NCBI GenBank assembly: GCA_001579985.1
Contig: LRSR01010048.1
Span: forward strand, 1-44,653
DNA: 44,653 bases
Direction of reading: 5' to 3'
From: Hypsibius dujardini
Taxonomy: Eukaryota; Tardigrada; Eutardigrada; Parachela; Hypsibiidae
Position 1 is the first letter of the stretch. Each line of letters opens with the position of its first letter. This document shows positions 11,085 to 22,864 of the stretch, piece by piece. The notes beneath the pieces were generated by a model. It did not search any database. It was not told where the DNA came from and saw only the letters and a list, made by a program, of their open reading frames with translations. Made by a program: the position numbers and the translations under genes.

Positions 11085-11647
11085 TACTGTACTGCTACGA
11101 TTTTAAGGGTGGGTTTTTTGCCCTACAAGGAAATTACCGACCAGTTCTACCAAATCTACGTACAGTTTATTAGGGGTAGGCGGCAGGGCCTAAAATAGCA
11201 AAATACTAATGATCTACAACCCCCGGGGTGGGCCCCCCCCCCCCGGGGTTAATTTCTGCAGTTTTGTCAACTGTTCACGAGTTATCCTTACGAATTTTCA
11301 TCATTAAAAATTAGGAATATAGATAATTAGGATAATTAGATGCTTTCCCCGTACGTGTTTTGCGTTATTTCAGCTCTGTGTGTGTGCATCAGAAAGTAGA
11401 AAAGTGCTTTCTATTTGTCGCCCCCGTTCAAGACCCGCCCCCTCCCCCCTTGACGCAAAAGTCCCCCTAATATCGAGGGGGTGATCGCAAATCTCTTCGG
11501 ATTTGAACTTTTTTAATCGTCGACATTTTGGAAAATAAAGATGCACATTTGTTTTTTAAAAGTATGCATTTTGTCTATTAATAGACACTATTTTAGGCCC
11601 TGGTAGGCGGGGCTAAACCCACCCTTAAAGTTTTGGCAGTACAGTAC
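11085..11647. mobile_element. MITE-like inverted-repeat element
   Basis: The left end TACTGTACTGC with TTTTAAGGGTGGGTTT a few bases in is matched in inverse at the right end (AAACCCACCCTTAAAG, then GCAGTACAGTA). A second inner pair, GGGCCTAAAATAG near 11188 and CTATTTTAGGCCC near 11590, is also inverted. The element is about 563 bp, has no coding frame, and contains runs of C and G near 11220-11255. It looks like a non-autonomous DNA element. The target duplication is not clear. Confidence 0.6.
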
Positions 11648-12139
11648 TGGTTAAAAAGAGCCAAAAGTTAATCGAAGCCTGCTGAAAGGGGTCAGAAGCA
11701 GAGAGATGTAGAGACCTGCATTGTTATTTCCCTCTACTGTATAAGGTATTTTAAATTTCCGCCGAAAAACGGCGTGCGCCTTTTCGCGAAATTCATGTGC
11801 GGAGCTTTTCCCAGGAAATGTAGATCATTGATTGGCGCTGCTTATCAAACATTTAGAGTGATTTTTCGCGACGGATCTGGGACACAAGATGTATCGTAAC
11901 CGGTGAGTTGTAAATGGTTTTTTGATGAACAAATATCAAGGCATATAAAAAACGATACATTGTTTTCACAATTTGCGTTATTGTAGCAACATGTCAGCTA
12001 ATTTTATATTTTAACTTTGGATCGAGCATCATAAAAAAGCAAAAGTATTTTGAAATAAGCCAACATCGTCGGCACGGAAACGATTGAAAAAGTATGGTCG
12101 AATCGATAGTGATCCGGCGATCTCTGTTGTATATTGGTG

Positions 12140-14743
12140 CTAGATGGGAGTTTGATTCACTCTAGGTGGCTTTGCCTTACGGCGGATGAGAATGCTCTTC
12201 GGCTTCAGTGGTGTATAGAGGGATCCATAACGTGGGGTGACCACAACATGTTGGGTCAAATGTCGACATTGAAGAAGCCACCAATCGTCCACCTTAGTAG
12301 CTTGATAGAATCGGTATCTGTTGTCCGGGTGTAAGAAACAGCAATTTCAACTCCATAAGAGTACGTTCAACGTGAAGTATTAAGCGAACTCACCCGAATA
12401 AAACAAAAGCTAGGACAGCGGCCAAAGCCAGCATTGGAAGGGGAACCGTCACTGATAAGTCCGTGCCTAGACAAACGATAAACCCATCCTTTCTGAAGAA
12501 TTGGGCAATTAGGGGAAGAGGCACGCGTTTCGAATCTTAAAATATGCTGAAAAATGTATCCCCGAAATGACCGAATTTGTCTTTAAGCGGTTTATTTCGA
12601 AAATTGTCAGAGGAATAACAGGGGGGACTGGGGAGATCTCCTTTAACTAGTAATGTACTGGGGGATGGGGCAACTGTCTTTCTTTTTTTTCTACCAGCAA
12701 GTTCCAAAAAAATTTAACCATGTGAGCAACTTCATTCAGTTGAATCACCCATCCCCCATTACAACACCTGAGCTGCCCCTCGTCCATTCATTTCTGAAAT
12801 AATAAACATATCCCATACGTTGACAATGCATTGCCTCGTCTTTGAACCCGCAGACAGGTTCGTCCCGGGGTGGGCGGTTCCCTGGAGTCCGCCACTGCAC
12901 GACTTTTTTTGGTATGGGTTGTAGGCTTCGTGTAAGGGAGCTGTAGGTCATGACAGACTGAAAATCAGACAACGGTTTACGCGCGAAGGCGCTATATACC
13001 TTCTGGTCACTGCTGCGCCAAGTATACGAATTTTACCTCGAGTCGCCCAGTTTCGTTGCTGACCTTGCGCAGGCAGTACTTCATCATTCTTAAGCCCAGT
13101 TCACTCATAATAATTGTTCCCGTGGGGAAGGTGAATGTTCTATTGCGAAACCTCGCAGCTACTGCCGCCCCGTCACGGATGTCCGCACCCTCGGTTAGCG
13201 CTTCATGTATTACCTATGTGATGGATTAACAATTCAGTTCATAGAGTATGTCGTTGCTCACTGGTCAATACACTTGGAGAGCAAGTACCTGACCAAGCGC
13301 TTTGTAGGAGTAGTACAGAGCCAATGTGGGCGCGCTTGTCTGAAAGCGAACAGTTCAGGAATTCGGTAAGAATTGAAGAAACAGTAAGCCCCATCTCTTC
13401 CAAAAACGTATGTCCAGAATACACAAGCAAAATATAAATGCCCTTATTGGTGTGAATTTTCGTACTTGCTCATTTTTTATATATGGGGCATGGTACAACT
13501 CCAATCCCTGCCGTTTGATGATATCCTTGATACGCTGCTCTGGATCCAGCGTACGACCAACGGAGTCATGGCACGTACTTGTTAAGTGCAATAGGGACTG
13601 ATATGCCTCTTGGGCTATCTGACAAGAAGGCAGTGACTAATGACCTTCAGTATGGAGCAGCCATACAGAGATTATGTTGCCGAAAACAACTCACTGGGTC
13701 ATCCGAGTCACCATTCTGCCAAGTGACGTTGCCGTATCTCCGCAAAGCTTCATACGGCTCCACGGTCATGTACACCTGCGGGACGGGTGTGAGTGACCAC
13801 AGTAATTACACAGTAACATCGGGATGAGTGAGGCGAGCTCCTTACGTAATCGGATGTTGTCCGTTGCTGCTTATGAGCCGTGATCTGTGAATTACAGATA
13901 CTCCATGTTTATTAGGAATTGTTCGACTGAATAAAGGATGTGCGTTGTAAGTCATCCGAAATTAATTCCAACTTCACGCCGCCCCTAACTCACACAATAT
14001 TTCACCCACACGCGCATTGATGGAAAACTTGGGGGGGGACCTGGGGGCCCAGCGCCAAATTTCCGTCAGATCTGGCCCAGATCTGGTGAAATCCTCCATA
14101 TACTGTCTCACGAGATCTGACGAAATTAACATACTATTCTTGGCAAGAATGTTGGGTGAGAAATCCGGCATTTCTCGCCAGAAATCTCTGAAAAGTATCT
14201 GATGAGATCTCCGCCAGATCTCACCAGAATGGTCAATTACAATTCGTCGGAAACATTCTCCCGCCATTCAGCCATTGCTCAATTAAACTATTATCGTTAA
14301 ATCTCGTGAAGTATAGACCAAAAACAATGAAGTACCGTCTTGTTTTGATTGGTCAATGAAACAGCGTGAACCACGCCTCTCAGACAACAGCAACCGGAAA
14401 TGCATAAATAGCGAACTCAGAAAAGAACGGAGAACCCTTTATCCAAACAGACGTTAAATAATATTCACGTACGAAAATTGTCCGCAGTTAATTCAGACAG
14501 AAAAGAAACTCCAGATAGCGCGACCAAAATAAAGTACAATGTTAACTAAAAAAACATGAAATTTTTATTAATTTTTGTAGCACGTTTTCCGGATTGTGAT
14601 GAGTTCCCTGAAAAAAAACCAATAAATATTTAGTATCCAAATCTATCCGCCTAGAGTTAATCAATCTGCGTCTTCTTGTTGGTACAGTAGCATCTCCCGC
14701 TTATGTCGGTCCATACATATGCCTGCCTGCCTGTCTATTTGTG

Positions 14744-14800
<57 letters not shown>

Positions 14801-17495
14801 GGTTCACTATGAATGCCATTATACTCACTTGGCAAACCATGTATAATGTGGATATGCAGGTTCTCCATACATGGGCAATATGTTTTGATGAACCTAAAGA
14901 GAGGGAATAAATTAATATATTGTTTATCCCATCCGTCGAACACTTTTGATGAACAACTTCACAGTGCTTCTACTTACTTGTTACGCCAGCAGGCAGATTA
15001 ATACTGGCATCATATTCCAAAGTGCATTATTCAGAGTTGTGTTACAACAGATAGCAACAGTAGCAAAAAATTTGAAATATGTATGAAGTACGAAGTACGG
15101 TAGTATCAGTCGCTGCAAGTAAAAAACAGCAGCAAGCAAGATTCGAAAAATTGCACACGACACTGACTTTAGCGTTGCTCGGAAAAATTAAACTTACGGA
15201 AATCAGAATGAGCTTTCTTGTAGAAAAATTTCTCCTTGAAATTCACCAAATTTCTTGGGAAGCTTCGGGTGAACAATCTCGACAAAAATATCTGGTGAAT
15301 TTCTGGCCAGAAAACTCCGTGTAATTCTGGTCAAAATCTAGCGAGATTCTCCTCGCGTGGGTCTCATGTGATTCTCACCGAATTCTCACATGGTCCTGGC
15401 GAGAAAATCCGAAAAAATCTCGTGAGGAGCATTCTCGTCATTTCTTGCCCGATCTGGGGTATTTTGGGCCAGTTCTGAACCAGATCTCATGAGAACATGC
15501 TTTCTCACGTAGTCTGGTCAGAAAGTTTAGCGCTGGGGGGGATCTTGCATCTCGTGAGTGGAGATCGGAGATGCCGTTCTTCACTCATGAAAAGAGCGTG
15601 ACTTGTAAAGAAAGGTGATTGGAAATTTCTGCAATAAGCGCCTTTGTTCTAGTATCAGTCGTCTGTTCTGGTGTCGGTTGCGAGTTGTCTGCAGCACCGC
15701 CCAGATACAGTTTTTCGCATTATAATTCTTGTGTGGCGCTGGCGCAAGGTCAAGAGTGCACACAGCAAGAGAGTCAGTCGTCGTTTTTATCCTCATTGTA
15801 AAACACTCTCCATCAGTTGTCTCGTTTCCCTCTCGTTTCAGCTCAATTAACTTGATTGAGCCTGGTATCGTGTGTGTGTCTTTATCAGGAATCTATTCAG
15901 GTCGCCATCCTAGTCTTCCCGAGGATCTCCGAATTCCATCAAAGACTGATTGAGGATGATCACCCTTGCAGATGACCTTGCTCGATGGACTCGATGCTGA
16001 CATGCACCGTCATCTACCCTGCAAATTCCCCCTGATCCTTCTGCTTAACACATTTCTCGACTTCACGCTGTGCAATAGTGCGTGATTTACGAATGAAGTT
16101 AAGTTAGAATTAAGTTGCAATGATTCAGAACGCACTTCTTCTAATCTAATTCATCTCCGTTAATGCACACAGAATTGAATATACTTTACAATGCACCCCC
16201 GTACCATGAAAGCTCGCGCAGTTGACGCATCCATCAGCAGCAATATTACTGTATGCAACAGCAGTATATTATCATTTGAAAAGCGAGAATAGTTAGCCAA
16301 CTTTTCTTTCACAATAAGGGCATATATACTTCTGCGCTTTGTCCAGAGCTTTTCCAGTGTGAGCCGGTATTGAACGGGCGTATTTGCACCGTTCAGATGG
16401 ATTGGAATAGCCATAAAGCTGACATCTCTCTCTTGCTTATTGTTGGATAAGAAATTAAAAAGGGTGAGATAAAGGGTGTTGGTTGGCGTGGCGTCGTAAA
16501 TGACCCCTATCCTACGCCAGGAGAAGTGGTGAAGGATATCGAATATTCCCTGGCCGAGTTGGGCAAAGTCAAAGGCAGCAAAGGCTAACACCGTGGGAAA
16601 GGCGGTGATGTCATAGAACAGTGGATATGTTTGTCCGCTGACCAAAAGGAAAAAAGCAAATTCAGCACGTGAGGGGTTAAAAGTGAGAGTAGCCACAAAC
16701 CTTGTTAAAACCGGTACATTCCATTCTTAACATGAAGGCACAACTTAACGTTAGCATTTTATTCAGTGCAAAATTGTTAAATGGACTTGACCTGACCTTT
16801 TCCGTAATATCCAATCGTTTCACCATAACATCCTGATAAAGGTATGCCTACTCAAGTTGTGTTTTGGGTCAAGCAGCTCACAATACCGACCTTCCGTAAG
16901 GTCCATACATCCATTTACCGTATAAGACACGACGTACGACCGATAGATTTAAAAACAGGCAAAACGTCTTATGAAGATACAGCACAAGACAAATGGAGAA
17001 AGAGGCAGATAGGCAGACAGACAAGATAGATAGGCAGACAGACAAGATAGATAGGCAGACAAGAAGGTGTAGCTTATTGTATATACATACGATCAGGTGG
17101 TTAGTTTGGTTACTCGGGCAGTCCGCCAGATTTCCAGGCAGACTAACATAAAGCTTACCTGGGTTCAAAATGAAGAATGGTTCGTACCCGTTCCATCGGT
17201 GGGTATAAACATATTCCGGAACCAAATACGTGTTTGCTAGTCCATCATCACACGTGAAGAGGGAGCTGTTTTCTTGCGCAAGTATTACGTTCGTTATGTT
17301 GAGACCATATTGAGCGGTAATCTCTTCTTGCGCTAGGTTCAAAGCAGGTTCTGCGAACGGAAGCTCCGCCAGCAGCATTGTACTGCGCGTTGAATAGGTC
17401 AATATGCGAATGTTCGTAGTGCATGCCCCATTGTCAAACGCACAAATGCAGATTATCAGTGGCAGATAATAAGTACTCGACAGAGAGGCTCTCAT
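12140..17495 (-). CDS. Natriuretic-peptide-receptor-like single-pass receptor with short tail
   Basis: The model has 13 exons (minus): 17495-17159, 16832-16797, 16725-16701, 16637-16330, 16248-16205, 13884-13846, 13775-13695, 13618-13466, 13339-13289, 13213-13037, 12957-12819, 12466-12394, 12317-12140. It encodes 546 aa. Phases close at every junction and all sites are GT-AG. The start gives a signal peptide (STYYLPLIICICAF). The rest follows the receptor-family ligand-binding region in order: NPGC, then WNVPVLTSG, FPTVLAF, FSWRRIGVIYD, IILLLMDAST, DYVYMTVEPYE, IAQEAYQSLL, NRTFTFPTGTI and, near the membrane, DEPVCGFKDEA. One helix (PMLALAAVLAFVLF, about residues 470-487) is followed by 58 residues beginning YRFYQATKVDDWW, like the juxtamembrane part of receptor guanylyl cyclases. 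No kinase-homology or cyclase domain is seen downstream, so it resembles the clearance receptor NPR-C in layout. Alternatively a GTAAGG donor in the last exon near 12187 splices to an exon I could not find. Confidence 0.8.
14048..15537. mobile_element. Inverted-repeat element inside the receptor's 2.3-kb intron
   Basis: CCCAGCGCCAAATTTCCGTC at the left end is matched in inverse by the right end (GAAAGTTTAGCGCTGGGG). Both flanks of several hundred bases are filled with variants of TCTGGTGAAATC, TCTGGCCAGAA and CTCGTGAGA in opposing orientation, so they can pair imperfectly over about 230-350 bases. The centre contains a (TGTC)n array. There is no convincing coding frame. It lies within intron 13885-16204 of the receptor gene. 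Confidence 0.6.
14743..14802 (+). repeat. (TGTC)n simple repeat
   Basis: About 15 near-perfect TGTC units in the centre of the 14048-15537 inverted-repeat element. In the receptor's transcript sense it reads as CAGA. Confidence 0.9.
16996..17064 (-). repeat. TGTC/TATC tetranucleotide array in receptor intron 1
   Basis: GGCAGACAGACAAGATAGAT-type units are repeated three times, in the intron between the first two receptor exons (16833-17158). In the transcript sense it is a TGTC/TATC tract. Confidence 0.85.
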
Positions 17496-18584
17496 TTTTC
17501 CTTATTACAATAATTTGATTTTTAAAAAGAGTGAAGCGGATTTCAATGGGACTTGCCTGATAGTATTTTTGTCTGGTTGTGCGGAATCATTGAGACGTGT
17601 TGGTGAGTGGAATAGCTACTTTATTGTGGTCTTGTGATTCGCTAAATTGCTGGGCGTGCGTAACCGGCCTTCGGCATTTCCGTAATCTGAAAGACATGTC
17701 GTTGTGAAGGATTTGTCTCTTACTGGCGTCTTCTGACAGCGATCGTTTCCGGTCGGGGCAAAATGTCATCACAACCATTGAAAGGACAACAGACTTACAA
17801 TAAGCTAACAAGGGAATTTTGCATCTCTGGAAGGTGAAATGTCCTACTTTTCTTAATTTTGTTGTGTGCATATAACTTAGTTCTCAATATTTCGATTGAA
17901 AAAAAAATACAAATGCCTCCTAATATTTAAAAAATAAATAAAAACCAGTATGCGGTGGTACATATGGGGCGCTCTCAATGTTACCGCATGCCGCGTGCAT
18001 TGATTGAGATATTCGTTGACACGAGCGAATACACTGGCTTGTTTGCGACCGTTACTAAATTACTGTAACCAAAACCAACTGAATATTTTATTTACTAAGA
18101 AATGTGAATTTCAAAAATTTTTGAAATTGAAGAAAAATTTGTTTCAGGTTTGAAGAAAGTGCGAGCTTGCGTCAAGTCCATTTCAAAAAAAACTCATTCA
18201 TACACCAGAATATACACTAGAGAATATTTGCCTGTCTCTATGTCTGTTTGTCTGTCTGTGTGCTCGGCTACTTCTGTTTGACAGTTCGTGACTTTCTGTT
18301 TGGTTGTCTGTGCTTGCTAGACGGCCTGTCTATTAGCTTTATCCGACGCCCTTGCCGCAAAGTGCGTGCACGGACCACGTTAGAGAAATAACCGTTGTAT
18401 AAGAAGCATAACTGTCAGTGCTACAAAAGCAGCCTCCGTCGGAGACCGTGAGCTACCAAATAAAACGAAATAACTTTCCCCAAATAGAAAAGATTAAAAG
18501 ACATGGCAGACAAAACATAAAGAGGAATGTTGACTATACATAACAATGTCTCCTCAAATGGTTGCCGTTCTGCGTCGTCGGAGG
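17496..18584. other. Intergenic, no gene seen
   Basis: This holds the region upstream of the receptor start (17495) and downstream of the KXD1 stop (18585). A minus-strand frame at 17587-17871 has no family features. A TGTCTGTTTGTCTG tract lies near 18235-18265. I see no RNA gene. Confidence 0.4.
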
Positions 18585-19493
18585 TTAATCTTCGGCTTCC
18601 TCCTCCTCGTTCATTTCCGCCTTACTGACTGCATCCGCGTAGTTGGCAGGGTAGAGGCGAGCTACTTTGGTCTGTACAATCCGCAGGCGTTTGTACACCG
18701 AATCCAAATCCTTTTTCATATCAACCTGATACACACAGAAAAATAACAATGTTCATTGAAGAGGGAACCCAGTGGCTGACAACTGATTGATTGCTTGATT
18801 GATTTCATTGCTGAAAGTGAACATTCTGATTAGCCGTTTTGCACGTGACCAACAACGATCACGTGACGCTGACGCATATTCATATGGGACCAATCGAAGA
18901 ACCCCCTTGGATGAGACAATTATGAGTCAGCTCAAATCGAAAGAAAAAAATCGTACGCTACCAAACAATCAATCAAGTTAGGAATTAGTCAAATTCGAGG
19001 ATCGTTCACATCCGATCGATAAAACATAAGTGTAGAATACTGCTTCAATCCACCAATCAAGAACCAAAACAACTGATAATATGCCCAACAGCTCAATCCA
19101 TCAATCAAGGACCAAGACTACTCGTGATATTTTTAACAGTTCAATTCATCAATCAAGGACCAAGACAACTGATAATATGCTCAACAGTTCAATCCATCAA
19201 TCAAGCAAACGAAACGCACGTTATTATTGTAAACTAACCAGCAATTTGACATGATTCTTGAAATCGGGCGTATACGCCTCCAGTCGCTGAAAGCTGAGAA
19301 TATTGCACGTCTCCAGCGTTTCGTTGGCCTTTTCCAATTTGCCCAGCATTTCACGCTGATCGTGGAGAATGGCTGAGAGACGGGACTCATCCATCCATCC
19401 GTCGCTGCTGCTGCCGGAGGAGGAACTGCCCGAACTCTCAGCTGAGGCCTCCGAGTGGCTGGACGCCGTCGGTGATTCCTTTTCCCCACTCAT
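18585..19493 (-). CDS. KXD1: KxDL motif-containing protein 1 (BORC subunit)
   Basis: KXD1 is a small coiled-coil subunit of BORC, the complex on lysosomes that recruits Arl8 and so drives lysosome movement along microtubules. There are two exons (minus), 19493-19239 and 18725-18585, giving 131 aa. Exon 1 starts at the ATG at 19493. It has a Ser-rich acidic N-terminus, then ILHDQREMLGKLEKANETLE and LSFQRLEAYTPDFKNHVKLL. Exon 2 reads VDMKKDLDSVYKRLRIVQTK with the defining K-x-D-L motif (KKDL) and ends in an acidic EEEEAED tail. The intron is phase 0 with a GTTAGT donor. Length is a little shorter than the human protein. The gene is divergent from the RS-rich gene that begins at 20207. The intron contains a 48-bp tandem repeat. 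Confidence 0.92.
19045..19204 (-). repeat. 48-bp tandem repeat in the KXD1 intron
   Basis: Units start with TCAATCCA at 19045, 19093, 19141 and 19189 (plus-strand reading), 48 bases apart. The core CAATCCATCAATCAAG is the reverse complement of the motif repeated in intron 2 of the divergent neighbour. In KXD1 transcript sense it reads CTTGATTGATGGATTG. Confidence 0.9.
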
Positions 19494-20206
19494 TTGTAAA
19501 ATCAATTTGACAAATGATTACTTTATATAACAGTGGGGAGAAACGGGAGGAATATCGACAAATAACGTTTCTGGAAGAGAAAAAACCAGTCTGAAGAAGT
19601 GGAATCATTCAACACTTTCCCTGCCTCCAGACCACAGGGAAACTGTCTAAAAATGTCTTCATATGTTCAACGATTACAGGGACTTCCTAACTTTCTAATA
19701 ATTTTTTGTGCATATATTATTTAATGATAAATCAGCGATAATTGTGTAGTAACATTGTTTGAGAACTGAAGGGCTGCAAATGCCGTGCAGAAGCAAGAAC
19801 ATGTCTGAATGACAAGGTGTTCATTATGCCAAATTCTCTTCGGCGTGCACATTGCTGCGGCTTGCTGGCCCTCATTTGTCAACAGAGCGTGGCAATAACG
19901 CTGCGTAGGTGGAGAAGGCCTACTGGACAAGTCGGCATCACTTTGGCGTAGGTGGAGAAGGCCTACTGGACAAGTCGGCATCATTTTGGGGTAGGTGGAG
20001 AAGACCTACTGAACAAGTCGGCATCATTTTGGCATAGGTGTAGCGCCTATTGCATACTCCATTTTTTAACATTTTTCCAGGTTTCGTTTTATTTTTAAAT
20101 CTTTCGTATCCCACTTTTCTACCATTACTGGTTGGTCTTCATCCTTCCTCTTGTACTATTCAGGAGGAAAATGATTGGCATTCCCGTTTAAAGGTTCCAG
20201 TGGAAG
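19494..20206. promoter_or_regulatory. Divergent promoter region of KXD1 and the RS-rich gene
   Basis: The 713 bases between the two divergent start codons should hold both promoters and both 5' untranslated regions. No TATA box is assigned. It contains a 43-bp tandem repeat (19903-20040). The minus-strand frame at 19721-19984 is driven by this repeat and is not taken as a gene. Confidence 0.5.
19903..20040 (+). repeat. 43-bp tandem repeat in the divergent promoter
   Basis: Units begin GCGTAGGTGGAGAAGGCCTA at 19903, 19946 and about 19990, with a partial fourth at about 20032. Each also has ACAAGTCGGCATCA. GTAGG-CCTAC half-sites inside each unit form a small palindrome (GTAGGTGGAGAAGGCCTAC). 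Confidence 0.9.
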
Positions 20207-22831
20207 ATGCATCCTTCCCTGAAGGGGCTGTCGAAGCGAGTCGGAGAGAAGATTTGGGTATGCGCAAAAATGGCCCATTTTATTGCACTCTTTCCTTTTC
20301 TCAACCAAAATGGCTGGTCAAATATTATTCCATTGGGGGTTACCGTTTTCGGATGTATGGCTCAGTTGTGCGGGGGAAAAAAGATCGGGGAACATGGAGA
20401 TTTAATTGAAGTAATGGGGAAAAGTTGATTGTTTATTTCTCTTGCAGGATCAAATCAACGCAAAGTTGAAGGAGCTGACGGGGCGTGACAGAATCGGTAA
20501 GTTTCTTCTGGAGATCCTTTTTTCGAGGGAAATATCTGATTGTTGAAGGGAAGTTATTTTCCCGTAGAAACAGACAATTTTTACGTGAAGCGAAAGGCCG
20601 ACTTAGACGTCGACGTGGTCGCTTGATTGATGGATTGCGTTGTTTGATTTGATTTATCAGACTTTGTTGCAATGGTTATTACTTGATTGATGGATTGGTT
20701 CAATTTCTCGCTTGATTGATGGATTGTGTGGTTTGATTTGATTTAACAGACTTTATTGTAGTAGTCATCACTTGATTGATGGATTGGTTCACTTGCTCGC
20801 TTGATTGATGGATTGCGTGGTTTGATTTGATTTATCGGAATTTGCAATGGTCATCACTTGATTGATGGATTGATTGGATAGATAAAAAAGCTTCTTTTGA
20901 TTTAAAGTAAAAGATATTTTATTTATTTTAATTGAAAATAAGATAAAAATGAGTACTGCTGAAGCATTTTTTATTTTAAATCACTCAGTGTACTTGAAAT
21001 AATATGTATTTCATTTTAAAAATAAACTGCTTATTTTTAAATGATGATGATGTGTTTTTTCTATGAAGTAAAATATATTTTTTATTTAAGTGAATTATGT
21101 CTGTTGATTTATTTTTTATTTACCTACAGACAAATCTGTTGTGGACTACGTGTTTGTGCTGTTCGATCCCTCCAACAGCCAACACGTCTTAACATCAAAG
21201 CTCACCGAATTTCTTGGCGACAAAACCGACCCTTTTGTGGATTGGTAAGCGGAGACTGAAATTACTATATTCACACCTAGATATTGCTGACAAAACGTTC
21301 GATTATTCAGCCATTCTTGTGATTTTTCGCTGTCTAGGTTCGCCAAGCTAGTGTCTCAAGAGTACAACCAGCTGTCGAAAGGTACCCTTTTTAGAGAGCA
21401 AGTGCGTCTGTCTGTCTGCCTGTATGTCTATCTGTCTGTCTGTCTGCCTGTCTGTCTGTTTGTCTGCCTGTCTGTCTGCCTGTCTGTCTGCCTGTCTGTA
21501 TGCTTGTCTGCCTGCCTGTCTGTTTGCCTGATTATCTGTCTTTCAATGGGTCTGTTTGTCTGTCTGCGTCTCGGTCTGGCTCGTACGCTCGGTCGTCTGG
21601 CTACCATACTGGCCTTAAGGCTGAATGTAATGCAACAGTGTTTTTCTTTTAAATTAAAATGTTTAGGCGAAAGACGTCTCAGTGCGACACATCGCGACGA
21701 CCTTCCCCTGGCATCTGGTTCTTCAACCCGTGAGCACATAGCCACACCATCCCCCATTCGCCAACGTAGATTATCTCCCCGGCCACGTCGGCGGTCTCCA
21801 TCCCCTCCTTTCAATGCATATCCTCGCCGTCCAACCTACAAGCCACCGCTGTCGCATCGCGAATTCTCTCGATTGACTGTGATTAAGCCGCGTCTCTACG
21901 TCTCCGCCGCTCACGACCATCGGCATGATTTTATTAAGCTATGGGATTCCTTCGGAAAAGGCCATCTGCCCAAGGCAGACAATACCGCCAGGTAGAAGCC
22001 GATGAGCAGATAGCCGTACCAATAGGTAGACAGGCAGGGAGACTGTTAGACAGAAAGATCGACAGATAGGAAGGCAGTCAACCAGCCAGCCAGACTAACA
22101 GACATACATACGTACATACCGACACACGAACAGAGAGACAGGTTGTCAGGCATGCAGACAGATGACTGACAGACAGAAGACGGACAGGACCGGTTGAAGC
22201 AAGTAGGCAGACAGACAAGACCGGTTGACAGGCAGGCAGACAGACAGGGCCTATTTGTCTCTGCTGCTTGTCTGTTTGTCTGCCTGATTGAATGTCTATC
22301 TCTGTATCCTTATGGCTCTCTGTCTATTTCAACTCTTGTCTGTCTCACTTTTTGTTTGTAGCCTTATCCGCCTTTCCACGTGGCTGTCAGTCTGTCTGAG
22401 CTTGTGAGACTAATCGACCGGCATTCTTTTCATGCTTCTTTTAGAGACTCGACCAACGCAACGTCGTCCCAAACTTCGACGACGTTGGTCTGTAATGGCG
22501 ACATTCCCCTGCCGAGTGGCGATGAGTCGAGAGAGTCCAGCGTGGGCGTGGTGGTGGATGAGTACATTAGCGAGCCGGTCGATATGGAGATCGATGTGGA
22601 ACCATCGTCCCTGGAAAAGAAGAAGGCGGAAAAGCCCTCGCCGGTGAAGGTGTCCTTTAGTTTGGGAGGACTGAAGCGAGGCCCGGCGGCGGCTTTTGCT
22701 GGTGCGGAGATGGAGATACTTCCGGTTAGGAGTCTACCGAAGCCATCCTTGGTGGAACTGGCGGTGGCAGAGAAGGTAGCCGTGCCTGATAATGTACGGA
22801 TGGTGCTCAGACAACGGATCAGACAGACAGC

Positions 22832-22864
<33 letters not shown>

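Noticed and set aside
13974-14267. 97-codon minus-strand frame
   Set aside because: Lies on the left arm of the inverted-repeat element and is made of its repeated TCTGG words.
14700-14815. Short direct repeats considered as a CRISPR-like array
   Set aside because: Pure tetranucleotide repeat without spacers, in a spliced animal genome.
20258-20447. Continuation of the first RS-gene exon through 20428
   Set aside because: The open frame continues by chance; a GTATGC donor at 20258 and a CAG acceptor at 20447 give an exact phase and a continuous PWI-like domain.
21428-21814. 128-codon minus-strand frame with repeated TDRQ residues
   Set aside because: It is the translation of the TGTC array and of the antisense of exon 5; low complexity, no family features.
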